Shown here: piece by piece, positions 22,979 through 30,988 of the stretch
Position numbering within the stretch: the stretch's first letter is position 1
Layout: the number at the start of each line of letters is the position of its first letter
Virus record (IMG/VR): IMGVR_UViG_3300023301_000048
Location: 1 to 34,072 of that record
Source: a virus
DNA length: 34,072 nucleotides
Direction: 5' to 3' (one strand)
Position numbers and translations under genes: made by a program
Notes under the pieces: generated by a model
The model's input: only the letters and a program-made list of their open reading frames with translations
What the model was told of the DNA's origin: nothing
Database searches by the model: none

Positions 22979-23221
22979 ATGTTTGAAGTCGGCGTCAAGC
23001 GCAAGTTTTGGTTTGGTTACAAGTCTTACATTGTAACAAAGGCTTTTATCAGGGGATTTACGACACTCTATGACGCTTCGGATATGGCCTTTGACGCGCC
23101 CATTAATCCGTATCTCGTCATGATTCTCCCTGACGGCACAGAGTTTTACGTCTCTGATATCGAGCACCGAGATTGGTACTCTAAGGAGTTTAAGAATGGG
23201 CTTCCGGCGTCTTCAGGCTGA
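22979..23221 (+). CDS. Small hypothetical protein (80 aa) among ejection genes
   Basis: ATG 22979 has GAGGT 7 nt upstream. The protein has a compact beta look (KFWFGYKSYIVTKAFIRGF, PYLVMILPDGTEFYVSDIEH), unlike its low-complexity neighbours, and could be a small capping or chaperone protein. It overlaps the following gene by 26 nt. No family recognised. Confidence 0.55.
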   Translation: MFEVGVKRKFWFGYKSYIVTKAFIRGFTTLYDASDMAFDAPINPYLVMILPDGTEFYVSDIEHRDWYSKEFKNGLPASSG

Positions 23222-24659
23222 GGAATATAACCCAGAGATTGCTAACTACGCAGAGCAAATGCGTAGCATCTCAGACCTCACGGCTGAGGAATCCCTGCGT
23301 AGCGAGAACAGGCGCGCGCAAGGTCAGGCCGACCGGCTTGCCGTGGAGGAACGCGGATTCGACGCCCTAATCGGAGGCGTCAAAGAAGGCGTCACTGGCG
23401 GCGCAGACCGCTACCAAGCGAACAAGAGGATGCAGCGCGAAGAAGCGCGCCTCGACAAGCAAGACGCACGCGCAGACCGTGGCGAAGACCGTTCGGACAA
23501 GCAAGTCGGCATGCAGGAAGAAGAATTTGGCCTTCGCAAGCCAGAGATGCAGGCGCAGGCAGGCACGGCAGAGCAGCGCGCGCGCCTCGGCATCGAGGGC
23601 CAAGAGGCAGGCATTGCCGGGGCCAAAGCAGGCACTCGTCAGGCCACCGTCCAGGCAGACACGATGGAGCGCGAAGAATCCTGGAAAAACGCCTCCGCAT
23701 CCGGGAAACCGGAGGCCAGGGAAGGGGAAACGAACAGGGATTACGTCCAGCGCATGGATCTCGAAGGAAACAAGGCGAACCGAGACCTCGCGATCGCCCA
23801 GCTCGACGAAGCCAAGGCCACAAGGGGCGGCAGGGTCGCTCTCCAGAACGCCCAAATCGGCGCGGCCAACGCCTCGACCGAAGCGCAGACGATCGCGAAC
23901 ACCGCAGCTCGTGAAGACACGGAAATCAGGAAGCTCACTGCGATGGCGTCGGCGCCAAAGCCGGGCGACCTCGAGAAGCTCTCTCCGTATCTTGCCAAAG
24001 AGGTAAACGAGGGCCGAATCAAGCCCGAAAAGGCCGCTCTCGTCATCGCTGGAATCAAGAATGCAGAGGCTCAAAAAGCCTTGCAACAGCAGCTCGTGAA
24101 CAATGCCAACCCTGAGTACCAGGACCGCATTACGCGCACCTTTGCGGCTCGCGACAAGGCAGACAACTACCTCTCCGCAATAGCGGAAATGGAAACAGCA
24201 CTAGCGCAGAACCGGTCCAATAATATGTTTACAGATGATGGCGCGCGCGTGCGCTTTGCAACGATGCTCGATGGCGTCGGGATGGCAACCGATGCGGAGA
24301 AGATCCGGAACGGCTCCGACTTGGGCTCCATTGGCGATAAAGACAACCCGTTTGGCCTCACGGGCCGCATGGAAACGCTCCTGGCGAAGGTAAAGGTCTC
24401 GGCGAGGGCACAGATGGACGTGCTTTCCGCAGAAATCAAAGCAGACCCGAAGGTCGCAGAGCTTTCGCAGCGCATTAGCCAGCTAAACGCGAGCGCGTCG
24501 CCAGGACAAGGCAAGCAACAGCTCTTCGGGTCGCCAAACCAAGGTCCGCAGATAGGCGCAGGCCAAAACGGTAACAGACCCGGTATGCCCCAACCTCTCC
24601 CAGGCCGTAACGCACGCAAACGCGAAGCTCCCGCAAGCGTCGGAGGACCCAGGAAATGA
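23196..24659 (+). CDS. Coiled-coil internal virion-type protein (487 aa)
   Basis: ATG 23196 has a perfect AAGGAG 7 nt upstream. The protein is mostly Ala/Glu/Arg/Gln-rich helix (RMQREEARLDKQDARADRG, TAEQRARLGIEGQEAG, QTIANTAAREDTEIRKL) with a more ordered helical region about 260-420 and a Pro/Gly/Gln-rich tail. It resembles rod-like phage internal/ejection proteins. It is coupled to the next gene by ATGA, so the two are probably made in fixed ratio. A long-tail tape measure is unlikely because no tail-tube genes are present. Confidence 0.55.
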   Translation: MGFRRLQAEEYNPEIANYAEQMRSISDLTAEESLRSENRRAQGQADRLAVEERGFDALIGGVKEGVTGGADRYQANKRMQREEARLDKQDARADRGEDRSDKQVGMQEEEFGLRKPEMQAQAGTAEQRARLGIEGQEAGIAGAKAGTRQATVQADTMEREESWKNASASGKPEAREGETNRDYVQRMDLEGNKANRDLAIAQLDEAKATRGGRVALQNAQIGAANASTEAQTIANTAAREDTEIRKLTAMASAPKPGDLEKLSPYLAKEVNEGRIKPEKAALVIAGIKNAEAQKALQQQLVNNANPEYQDRITRTFAARDKADNYLSAIAEMETALAQNRSNNMFTDDGARVRFATMLDGVGMATDAEKIRNGSDLGSIGDKDNPFGLTGRMETLLAKVKVSARAQMDVLSAEIKADPKVAELSQRISQLNASASPGQGKQQLFGSPNQGPQIGAGQNGNRPGMPQPLPGRNARKREAPASVGGPRK

Positions 24660-26251
24660 GTCTCAACTACACGGTCGACGGCGATGACGGGCAATCGAAC
24701 GTTTACGGCGCAAACGAGTTGCAGCAGCAGCTAGCGACGGCTGGGTACCAAAACGCACAGGTCAACCCGGACGGGCGCACGGTGAGTTATCAGCTCAACG
24801 GCGAGACTTACGACGACGACCTTCCGTCGCTTCTGGAAACGATGGGGCACAAGGTGTCGAGCATCGTTCCAGAGAACGTTGACGAGAGCTTCGTGCAACC
24901 AACGTGGCGTGCAGGGCTTGCGGCTCTGCCTGGCGATGACAGCGTGCGCAAGTCGTACATCGAGTCCAATCTAAAGAAGATGGGCATGAAGGGCGATGTT
25001 ATTGGATCTGGGGATGACTGGTACTTTAACAACCCGGATACCGGTAAATGGTACAACACGACCAACGCGCGAGGGTTCGACATGTCGGACCTCATCGGCG
25101 CAGCCGTGGCAACTCCTCAGGTCATCGCGGGCATCGCAGGCGGCGGAATTGGCGCAGCGGCGGGCGCGGCGGGCGGTCCGGCCGGAGCGGTAGGCGGCGG
25201 CATGCTCGGCGCAGCGGCGGGCGACCTTGCGGGCGGACAGCTCACGCGCAGCGTCGCACGTATGTTTGACCCGCAACTAAACGAGGCTCTTTCTCAAAAG
25301 GGCGGCCAGTTCGGAAAAGAAGACCTCGTAAGCGCGGGCCTGTCAGGCCTGGGCGGTGGCATCGGAGGCATTCCAGCGCTCGCAAAGGTGATGAATAAAG
25401 GCATGCTCACGCAGGCCGCAAAGGGCGTCGGCTCGGTGTCCGAAGGCGCAGGCTACCTAACGTCAAGGGGCGCGAAGGCAGCAGCCGAGAGCCCACTGGT
25501 AACAGGGATAACAACGGCGCTCATTCCAGGCCTCGGCACAGCCCAGGCGGGCGGACTCGCCCTTCGTGCAGGCGAGCTCCTGCCGTGGATGAACCGGCTT
25601 CTTGGGAAGGGTGCGGGCAAAGTCGCTAGCATGACCGACGATGCGCTCCTGAACGGTGGGCTTAATGCCGAGGAAGCAGTGCTGGGTAACGCCATCAAGA
25701 ACCGCGCATCTCGAATGAACTTAAACGCTGTGGCGCGCGAAGTGCCCCTACCTCAGGCGAGCGGCTCGAAGCTCAACCGGCGCATCTTCGGGGGCCTCGA
25801 TAACGTTGACGCTGTAGAGAAAATGGCCGAAGAAGCGGCGCTCAACAGAGGCGCGACGCGAGGCTTTTACGAGAACGTCGGGGCGAAGCTTGGGCGCACG
25901 CAGGCGCGCGAATCGGCGCCTGGCTTTGTCGGTCCCGCCAAGCCGGGCCGCATCAACTTCTCGAGTATCGGCCAAGGCGCGGGCAAGGTGGCAGAAGCCG
26001 GCTCGAACGTTGGACGTGCGCTTGAGGGCGCAACCGAGGGCGTAACAAAGGCAGGCTTTAGGACCGTCCAGGGAATCGGCACAGGCATGGAAAAAGGAGG
26101 CCAGGCACTCAGTAGGGGGGCTGGATTCCTTCAGCCGTGGGAGAATAGACTCATTCTTAATCAAGGATTGCAGCAGGCAGATGACGGCGCCGAGTCTCTT
26201 GTCGAAATGATGCGTCGTTCTCGTCAGCAAACCCCAGCATTTTCGAGGTAA
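24656..26251 (+). CDS. Glycine-zipper DNA-ejection-type internal virion protein (531 aa)
   Basis: The N-terminal half has short modules common in phage internal proteins (RKSYIESNLKKMGMKGDVIG, then DDWYFNNPDTGKWY and NARGFDMSDLIGAAV). From about residue 150 to 195 there is an extended Gly/Ala zipper (GIAGGGIGAAAGAAGG, GAVGGGMLGAAAG), a probable membrane-inserting segment, and a second one near 230-245. The rest is Gly-rich and amphipathic. Such proteins are ejected into the host envelope to form a DNA channel. It is coupled to the previous gene by ATGA. Confidence 0.6.
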   Translation: MSLNYTVDGDDGQSNVYGANELQQQLATAGYQNAQVNPDGRTVSYQLNGETYDDDLPSLLETMGHKVSSIVPENVDESFVQPTWRAGLAALPGDDSVRKSYIESNLKKMGMKGDVIGSGDDWYFNNPDTGKWYNTTNARGFDMSDLIGAAVATPQVIAGIAGGGIGAAAGAAGGPAGAVGGGMLGAAAGDLAGGQLTRSVARMFDPQLNEALSQKGGQFGKEDLVSAGLSGLGGGIGGIPALAKVMNKGMLTQAAKGVGSVSEGAGYLTSRGAKAAAESPLVTGITTALIPGLGTAQAGGLALRAGELLPWMNRLLGKGAGKVASMTDDALLNGGLNAEEAVLGNAIKNRASRMNLNAVAREVPLPQASGSKLNRRIFGGLDNVDAVEKMAEEAALNRGATRGFYENVGAKLGRTQARESAPGFVGPAKPGRINFSSIGQGAGKVAEAGSNVGRALEGATEGVTKAGFRTVQGIGTGMEKGGQALSRGAGFLQPWENRLILNQGLQQADDGAESLVEMMRRSRQQTPAFSR

Positions 26252-26254
26252 CAA

Positions 26255-26692
26255 ATGGCATTTACGTTGCAGAGCGCCTATCTTTACAAGATCGATACTC
26301 CGTCCCCTGTCCGCAAGTACGGACAGCAGGTTGCCGAGTTCAACATCACTCGCGTGAACACGGACACAGCCCTTGACCTCGGCAACTTCACAGGAACGTT
26401 CTGGACGGCCGTTGGCGCAACAGGCTTTGGCCCCCAGCTTCTCACCGCTTGGAAACAAGTTTTGACGGGCGCTGAGTCGCTGGTTAACGTCCAGATGACG
26501 ACCGACACGGGTTTCCTTATCCGCGTCGCCTCCGGCCCTACCGCAAACCAGTTTGCGCTGAATAACTCTGCGACGTTTCCGATAATTCAGCCTAGCATCG
26601 TTCTGGCGAGCGGTTCGGGGCCTGTTTCCCTGAAGGTTCTCATTGTCCTGTCGCTTTTTCCTCAAGCCAACACCGTCGACTTCGGAGTATAA
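26255..26692 (+). CDS. Small beta-rich structural protein, copy 1 of a tandem pair (145 aa)
   Basis: Starts 3 nt after the previous stop with GAGGT upstream. It shares with the next gene the segments QVAEFxITRVxTDxALxLG, GTFWT, a middle L-x-x-W, RVxSGxT, and a C-terminal LKVL-x-x-x-SL, so the two are paralogues. The strand-rich, low-charge composition fits a virion decoration or tail protein. No family name can be given. Confidence 0.65.
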   Translation: MAFTLQSAYLYKIDTPSPVRKYGQQVAEFNITRVNTDTALDLGNFTGTFWTAVGATGFGPQLLTAWKQVLTGAESLVNVQMTTDTGFLIRVASGPTANQFALNNSATFPIIQPSIVLASGSGPVSLKVLIVLSLFPQANTVDFGV

Positions 26693-26695
26693 AAA

Positions 26696-27127
26696 ATGGC
26701 CTTCGCAATTACTGGATTCAAGACGTACTCGCTCGCTTCCTTCGAGGCCGTTACGGCTCAATTTGAGCAAGTTGCCGAGTTCACGATTACGCGCGTAGCG
26801 ACCGATGTGGCCCTGAGCCTTGGCGACACGGCTGGTACGTTTTGGACTGACGCGGGCGGCTCGACTCTCGGAGCCCAGGCGCTGATCTACTGGCGTAGCA
26901 TCCTCGGCAAGGCTCGCGAGCCCCTCATGGTCGGTTCCCCCCAGATCGAATCGACGTTTACGCGCGTCGTCTCTGGCGCTACCGGCGCTCAGTACACGCT
27001 CGCGGCCTCGACTCCCGCCGGGATCTCGTTCGTTCTCGTTTCGGGCCAGGTCTTGGCCACGCTTAAAGTGCTCGTGCGCTTCTCCCTCAATTCGGGCGAG
27101 CTTCCTGTCAAACCGTTCGGCATTTGA
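26696..27127 (+). CDS. Small beta-rich structural protein, copy 2 of a tandem pair (143 aa)
   Basis: ATG 26696 has GGAG 8 nt upstream and lies 3 nt after copy 1. It aligns with copy 1 along its whole length but has diverged widely outside the shared motifs (QVAEF, ITRV, GTFWT, RVVSG, LKVL). The divergence suggests separate roles, for example two subunits of one complex. Function unknown. Confidence 0.65.
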   Translation: MAFAITGFKTYSLASFEAVTAQFEQVAEFTITRVATDVALSLGDTAGTFWTDAGGSTLGAQALIYWRSILGKAREPLMVGSPQIESTFTRVVSGATGAQYTLAASTPAGISFVLVSGQVLATLKVLVRFSLNSGELPVKPFGI

Positions 27128-27132
27128 TACGA

Positions 27133-27158
27133 TGCCTCCAAATTAGACACTGGGGGCA
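27133..27158 (+). promoter_or_regulatory. RBS-sequestering hairpin before 77-aa gene
   Basis: TGCCTCCA (27133-27140) pairs with TGGGGGCA (27151-27158) over 8 bp with one T-G pair. The second arm is the G-rich SD, 3 nt (hairpin end) before ATG 27162. It resembles the elements at 13282, 14199, 16955 and 18183. Confidence 0.5.
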
Positions 27159-27161
27159 ATC

Positions 27162-27395
27162 ATGACAGACGCAGAGCGTTCGCTTCTATTTGCATTCATA
27201 GACAGCACCATAAGTCAGCTCCAGGCGCTGCGTGGTGCCGTTTCCTTATTGTGCAAAGAGCCAGGCAAGGTAACGTCAGTAGGTCAGAAGACGAGGCCTA
27301 CAGAGGACGACTCTTTTGGCGACAACTATGCGAAGATGATTCAATCCGTACAGCGGGGCGACGACTCCGGCGAGGCCCTTTTCGATGATAAATGA
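27162..27395 (+). CDS. Small hypothetical protein before portal (77 aa)
   Basis: A helical N-terminus (TDAERSLLFAFIDSTISQL) is followed by a polar, probably disordered tail. Its RBS lies in a hairpin, and its 3' end overlaps the portal start by 11 nt, so its translation may gate portal synthesis. No family recognised. Confidence 0.55.
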   Translation: MTDAERSLLFAFIDSTISQLQALRGAVSLLCKEPGKVTSVGQKTRPTEDDSFGDNYAKMIQSVQRGDDSGEALFDDK

Positions 27396-29796
27396 GCTTA
27401 AGCTAGAGAAATACTGCGGCCATCTCCCTTGGGTTTGTCGCGACCCTAAAAAGCTCGGCGGAGTCATATCCTCGTTCGTCGAACGTAACGACCGCATGAT
27501 GGGACCTTGGTACGAGCGATGGTTCACCAACTTTCAGTTCATTTACGGTAACCACCGCTTTCAATGGTCGCAGAAGTACGGCTTCCCGCTCGATACGGAC
27601 TTCCTCTCCCGTGGGCAGAAGTCTATCAACTCCCGTTCACAGACAGACCTATCGCGAACCATCTTCGAAAGCCTCGTTTCGACCCTGTTTGGTAACGCTC
27701 CCGATTGGGAAGCGATCGCCATGGACGACAACGCGGCGCGAAACAGGCGATTCAAGGATATCTCCGAGAAAGCTCTCGCAGCCTTCTACGAGAAGCTTTT
27801 GATGGAAAAGGAAGTCAAGGGCTTCGTCCAGAACCTTGTCGCCTACGGCGTCTCGACGTTCAAGACGGACTTCGACCTCACCTCCGGGCAGATAGAAGAC
27901 ATTCCGATCTACGAGTCCAGAGAGGTAACGCTCCACGAAACCGTGGCGATGAGCGCAGACCCTATGGGGCTCATCAATTCCATTACGGAATCCAACAACT
28001 CCGATGGCTCGCCTCTCACGCAGACCCGCGTCGTCCCGGCGATGGATGAGAACGGCAAGCCTCGCGTCAATCGGCGCTGGATGGGACAACCTCGCATCCG
28101 GACGAGAACGCCCTTTGAGCATCGGCGTGAAATGTGCGCAGGCGGGGCACAACATGCGCGCTGGCATCAAGACGTTCGTATCATGGAATACAGCGAGTTT
28201 ATCGAAGAGTATAAGGACGTGGACGGGCGCACCGAGTTCTTTGACCGGGTGCGTCCTGGTCTCATCCACGACGCGGCTACGAGCTTCGCGATTCGCCATT
28301 TCATGCGAATGAACTTCCTCACACCACAAAACGACATGGCGTACTGGTTCCGCGCGGAAACAGCGCTCTCTCAGGACTTTCTGAAGAGCAAAGTCATGGT
28401 AATCGAGCACTACGACAAGCCCAACATCCAGTACTGGCCAGAAGGGCGTTTGACGGTCGTCGTAAACGGCTACGCAACGCACGTTACGAAGCCGCAGTAC
28501 CGCACGAACAAAATCGACGGATGGCATCCCTTCTCGGAAGCCATGTGGATGAACGTCAACCCGTCCCCAATGCCATCGGGGCCGATGGATGGCGTGACGC
28601 GCAAGAACCGTGAGCTCGACGATGCGGATTCGCTCATCGATACGATGATGCGCCGTAACATGGGCGCGATGATCCTCTACAAGACGGGTTCCGGCTTCGA
28701 CACGCAGGCAGTCTTCGGGGAACCTGGGCAGCTCATCGACGTTGCAGACGTCAACGGCGTGCGCATCCTCAAAGACGACCAACCCATTCCGCCGATCCTC
28801 GACAAGCTCCGCGAAATGAAGAAACAAGACGCCTACGAAACGTCCGGCGCGGGGGACGCCCTTCGAGGGGACAAGCCCGCAGGGGTCGAAGCAGGCTACG
28901 CGTTCCGTCTCCTCGAAGAACGCGAGCAGAAGCGCATTACGCACGTCCGGCGCGCGCTTGAGTGTGCCGTGGGAAGCGCGGGCGAGAAGTTACTTTCGTG
29001 CGTGCGGGCGATGGGCAAGGGATTCGGCCCTGACGTCATCGGCTACATGATGCGTAACTCGGCCGGGGGCTTTGCAGCGTCCGACATCAAGGCGTTTATC
29101 GACATGCCCATGTCGTTCGGCGTCGACGTGTCCATCCGTGCAGGCTCGATGCAAGCGAAGAGCAAGGCAACCGCGCAGGCGACCTACCTTGACCTCATCC
29201 AAAAGTCGCCCTTGATTGCCAACAGACTGCAAGACGCGGACGTGCTCGACCGCTTCCTTCAAGAGTTCGACGCGGACGTCCTCCGGGACCGCTCGAGCGT
29301 CCACAGGGACCGCGCGAAGAAGGAAAACGACGTCCTCATCGACATCTCGCAGCAAGGGCCTGACGTTCTGTTACCTTTGCCTGTTGTCTGCGAGAACGAC
29401 AACCACGTCATCCACCTCGACGAGCACGAGGCCGAGTACGTTCGCCGCTTTGACGAGTTCCAGACCGACGAGTTCGCGCTCCAGATATGGAACCTGCACA
29501 TGGAAATGCACAGGTACTACGAGAAGCAAAACAAGGGCGAAGTGCCCCCAGGAACCATGCACAACTTCCGGCAGCTCGCGAAGGTGGCAGGGGCAAACCT
29601 TCCCGAAACTCTCAACCAGAACATCGAAAAAGGCGCAGCCCTTCAGCAGTCACGCCAGGCCGAAAAGCAGGCCGCTCCGCAGGGACAACCGGGCGCACCG
29701 GGAGGGCAACCACCCGCCGGGGCTCCTATTGAGCAAGGCCCAGGCGCGCAGCGTAGCGAGTCGATGGCCCGCGATGTTGGGATGGGGATGAAATGA
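27385..29796 (+). CDS. Portal protein (803 aa)
   Basis: The length, position-independent composition and segments such as SRTIFESLVSTLFGNAPDW, KEVKGFVQNLVAYGVSTFK, AYWFRAETALSQDF and SLIDTMMRRNMGAMILYKTG fit a large podovirus-type portal, the dodecameric ring through which DNA enters the head. The C-terminal 60 residues are Gln/Pro/Ala-rich (QAEKQAAPQGQPGAPGGQPP), an extended tail or barrel end. ATG 27385 has GAGG 9 nt upstream. It is far (11 kb) from TerL and the adaptor, which is unusual. The assignment is by overall pattern and by elimination, since no other gene can be the portal. Confidence 0.75.
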   Translation: MINELKLEKYCGHLPWVCRDPKKLGGVISSFVERNDRMMGPWYERWFTNFQFIYGNHRFQWSQKYGFPLDTDFLSRGQKSINSRSQTDLSRTIFESLVSTLFGNAPDWEAIAMDDNAARNRRFKDISEKALAAFYEKLLMEKEVKGFVQNLVAYGVSTFKTDFDLTSGQIEDIPIYESREVTLHETVAMSADPMGLINSITESNNSDGSPLTQTRVVPAMDENGKPRVNRRWMGQPRIRTRTPFEHRREMCAGGAQHARWHQDVRIMEYSEFIEEYKDVDGRTEFFDRVRPGLIHDAATSFAIRHFMRMNFLTPQNDMAYWFRAETALSQDFLKSKVMVIEHYDKPNIQYWPEGRLTVVVNGYATHVTKPQYRTNKIDGWHPFSEAMWMNVNPSPMPSGPMDGVTRKNRELDDADSLIDTMMRRNMGAMILYKTGSGFDTQAVFGEPGQLIDVADVNGVRILKDDQPIPPILDKLREMKKQDAYETSGAGDALRGDKPAGVEAGYAFRLLEEREQKRITHVRRALECAVGSAGEKLLSCVRAMGKGFGPDVIGYMMRNSAGGFAASDIKAFIDMPMSFGVDVSIRAGSMQAKSKATAQATYLDLIQKSPLIANRLQDADVLDRFLQEFDADVLRDRSSVHRDRAKKENDVLIDISQQGPDVLLPLPVVCENDNHVIHLDEHEAEYVRRFDEFQTDEFALQIWNLHMEMHRYYEKQNKGEVPPGTMHNFRQLAKVAGANLPETLNQNIEKGAALQQSRQAEKQAAPQGQPGAPGGQPPAGAPIEQGPGAQRSESMARDVGMGMK

Positions 29797-30248
29797 AGGA
29801 CAAGCCTTACATCAGTCAGCGCACACGGGATGCAGCGATGAAGGCGATTGACGACCTCCCAACAGAGGCTCTTCTTGATGCCATGCGTCAGATGCCCCTT
29901 TCGGAATTCCGGCGCAAAGAGCTTTCCGAGTCATACGGAAAGGACGTCTCAGAGCACCGCAAAACGTACCGCATGGACGAAGGCAAGGCGCCGAAGACGG
30001 CAGCGCCTGTGGACCCCGCGCGCATGCTCGCGGCTATGTCGTACGCAAACGCTCCGAACGGCGCGGACGGCGGCGAGGCGGCAGGGCCGAAGACTCGCAC
30101 GGCTTCTGCGGCACCGGCCCAAGGCGACCCGCTTGGCGCCTACAAGGTGGCCAAGCCGAAGCTCCCTGAGGGCGATTCGCCCATTTACCAGGGCTTCAAA
30201 ATCGACGGCTCCGCAGGCGACGGCACAGCTCAATCCGAGGAGGGCTAG
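29793..30248 (+). CDS. Hypothetical late protein (151 aa)
   Basis: Coupled by ATGA to the portal gene. A helical N-terminal half (TRDAAMKAIDDLPTEALLDA, LSEFRRKELSESYG) is followed by an Ala/Pro/Gly-rich linker and a short ordered end (DSPIYQGFKIDGSAG). A portal-associated or scaffolding-assist role is possible from position only. Confidence 0.55.
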   Translation: MKDKPYISQRTRDAAMKAIDDLPTEALLDAMRQMPLSEFRRKELSESYGKDVSEHRKTYRMDEGKAPKTAAPVDPARMLAAMSYANAPNGADGGEAAGPKTRTASAAPAQGDPLGAYKVAKPKLPEGDSPIYQGFKIDGSAGDGTAQSEEG

Positions 30249-30250
30249 CG

Positions 30251-30502
30251 ATGATGCGAGAAATGGCGCTGGCGGCGAAACTGCGGGCAGCGCAGGAAGA
30301 GAAGTCGGCAAACTTAGAGGCAGCGCTCGCGCAGCTTCGCGGCGGAGACGAGAAGACGAGCGTTACCTTGCCGTCCGGCATTCGCGTTCGGCTGAAACGT
30401 CCTCCTCTCTCGCAGCTACTCGGAGGCAACCCCCTAGACCCTGACGGGACGGGCGGTGATGATGAACTACTTAAAATGCTCAAAGTGACAAGGGGTAACT
30501 AA
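30251..30502 (+). CDS. Small hypothetical late protein (83 aa)
   Basis: ATG 30251 has GGAGG 7 nt upstream and lies 2 nt after the previous stop. It has an Ala/Glu-rich helix (MALAAKLRAAQEEKSANLEA), a short strand (TSVTLPSGIRVRLKRPP) and an acidic end. The next gene starts immediately after its stop. Function unknown. Confidence 0.55.
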   Translation: MMREMALAAKLRAAQEEKSANLEAALAQLRGGDEKTSVTLPSGIRVRLKRPPLSQLLGGNPLDPDGTGGDDELLKMLKVTRGN

Positions 30503-30988
30503 ATGACGCAGGCATGGGGCGGAATCGCTCTGACGAACGTAAATGCGGGAGGCGCGCTTACGCAGCTCTACCCAAACTGGCTTCAGGCAGGTTCGGCGGC
30601 GGCGGGTGTGCTCACAAGAAGGCGCCCCAACGAGGGCGTCATCTCCCGCCTCGAAGTCGTCCCAGCGACCGGAATCGGCGGCGTGTTTGAGCTTTGGGAC
30701 ATGGCCGGAACGCTCACAGGCACGAACCAAGTCAACTCGGCTTCGAGCATGACCAACACCTTCTTGGCTGCCGAGCAGGCCAGGACCCCGCCGAGAGCTC
30801 GCCTTCTCTGGTCGATCGACTTCTCGGGCGCCTTAGAGGGAGCGAATAAGCTCCTGGGCGTGCGAGTGGTCTTCGCTCGTGGCCTCGTTGCCAGATACAC
30901 GCAATCCGACGCGGTAGGGACTCGTTCCGTAACGCTTAACCTCGTCGTCGACGGTGGCTACCAGCTGTGGGAAGGGGAAATTCCCTAA
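30503..30988 (+). CDS. Beta-rich structural protein (161 aa)
   Basis: Starts with no gap after the preceding stop; GGGG lies 7 nt upstream. The low-charge strand pattern (ISRLEVVPATGIGGVFELWD, LLGVRVVFARGLVARY, TRSVTLNLVVDGGYQLW) is typical of a virion beta-sandwich, perhaps a tail or fibre-attachment protein, given that fibre-type genes follow. No family recognised. Confidence 0.55.
   Translation: MTQAWGGIALTNVNAGGALTQLYPNWLQAGSAAAGVLTRRRPNEGVISRLEVVPATGIGGVFELWDMAGTLTGTNQVNSASSMTNTFLAAEQARTPPRARLLWSIDFSGALEGANKLLGVRVVFARGLVARYTQSDAVGTRSVTLNLVVDGGYQLWEGEIP

Noticed and set aside
23196-24659. Tape-measure protein of a long-tailed phage
   Set aside because: The length is short, no tail-tube, sheath or tail-chaperone genes are present, and neighbours are ejection-type proteins; an internal virion protein fits better.
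25748-26770. Minus-strand open frame (340 codons) opposite the ejection protein and paralogue genes
   Set aside because: It crosses three well-supported plus-strand genes and has Arg/Leu/Cys-rich antisense composition without domain or start signals.
27649-28944. Long minus-strand open frame (431 codons) opposite the portal gene
   Set aside because: It mirrors the strongly coding plus-strand frame and is rich in His/Arg/Val typical of antisense frames in G+C-rich genes; no ribosome site or recognisable domain.
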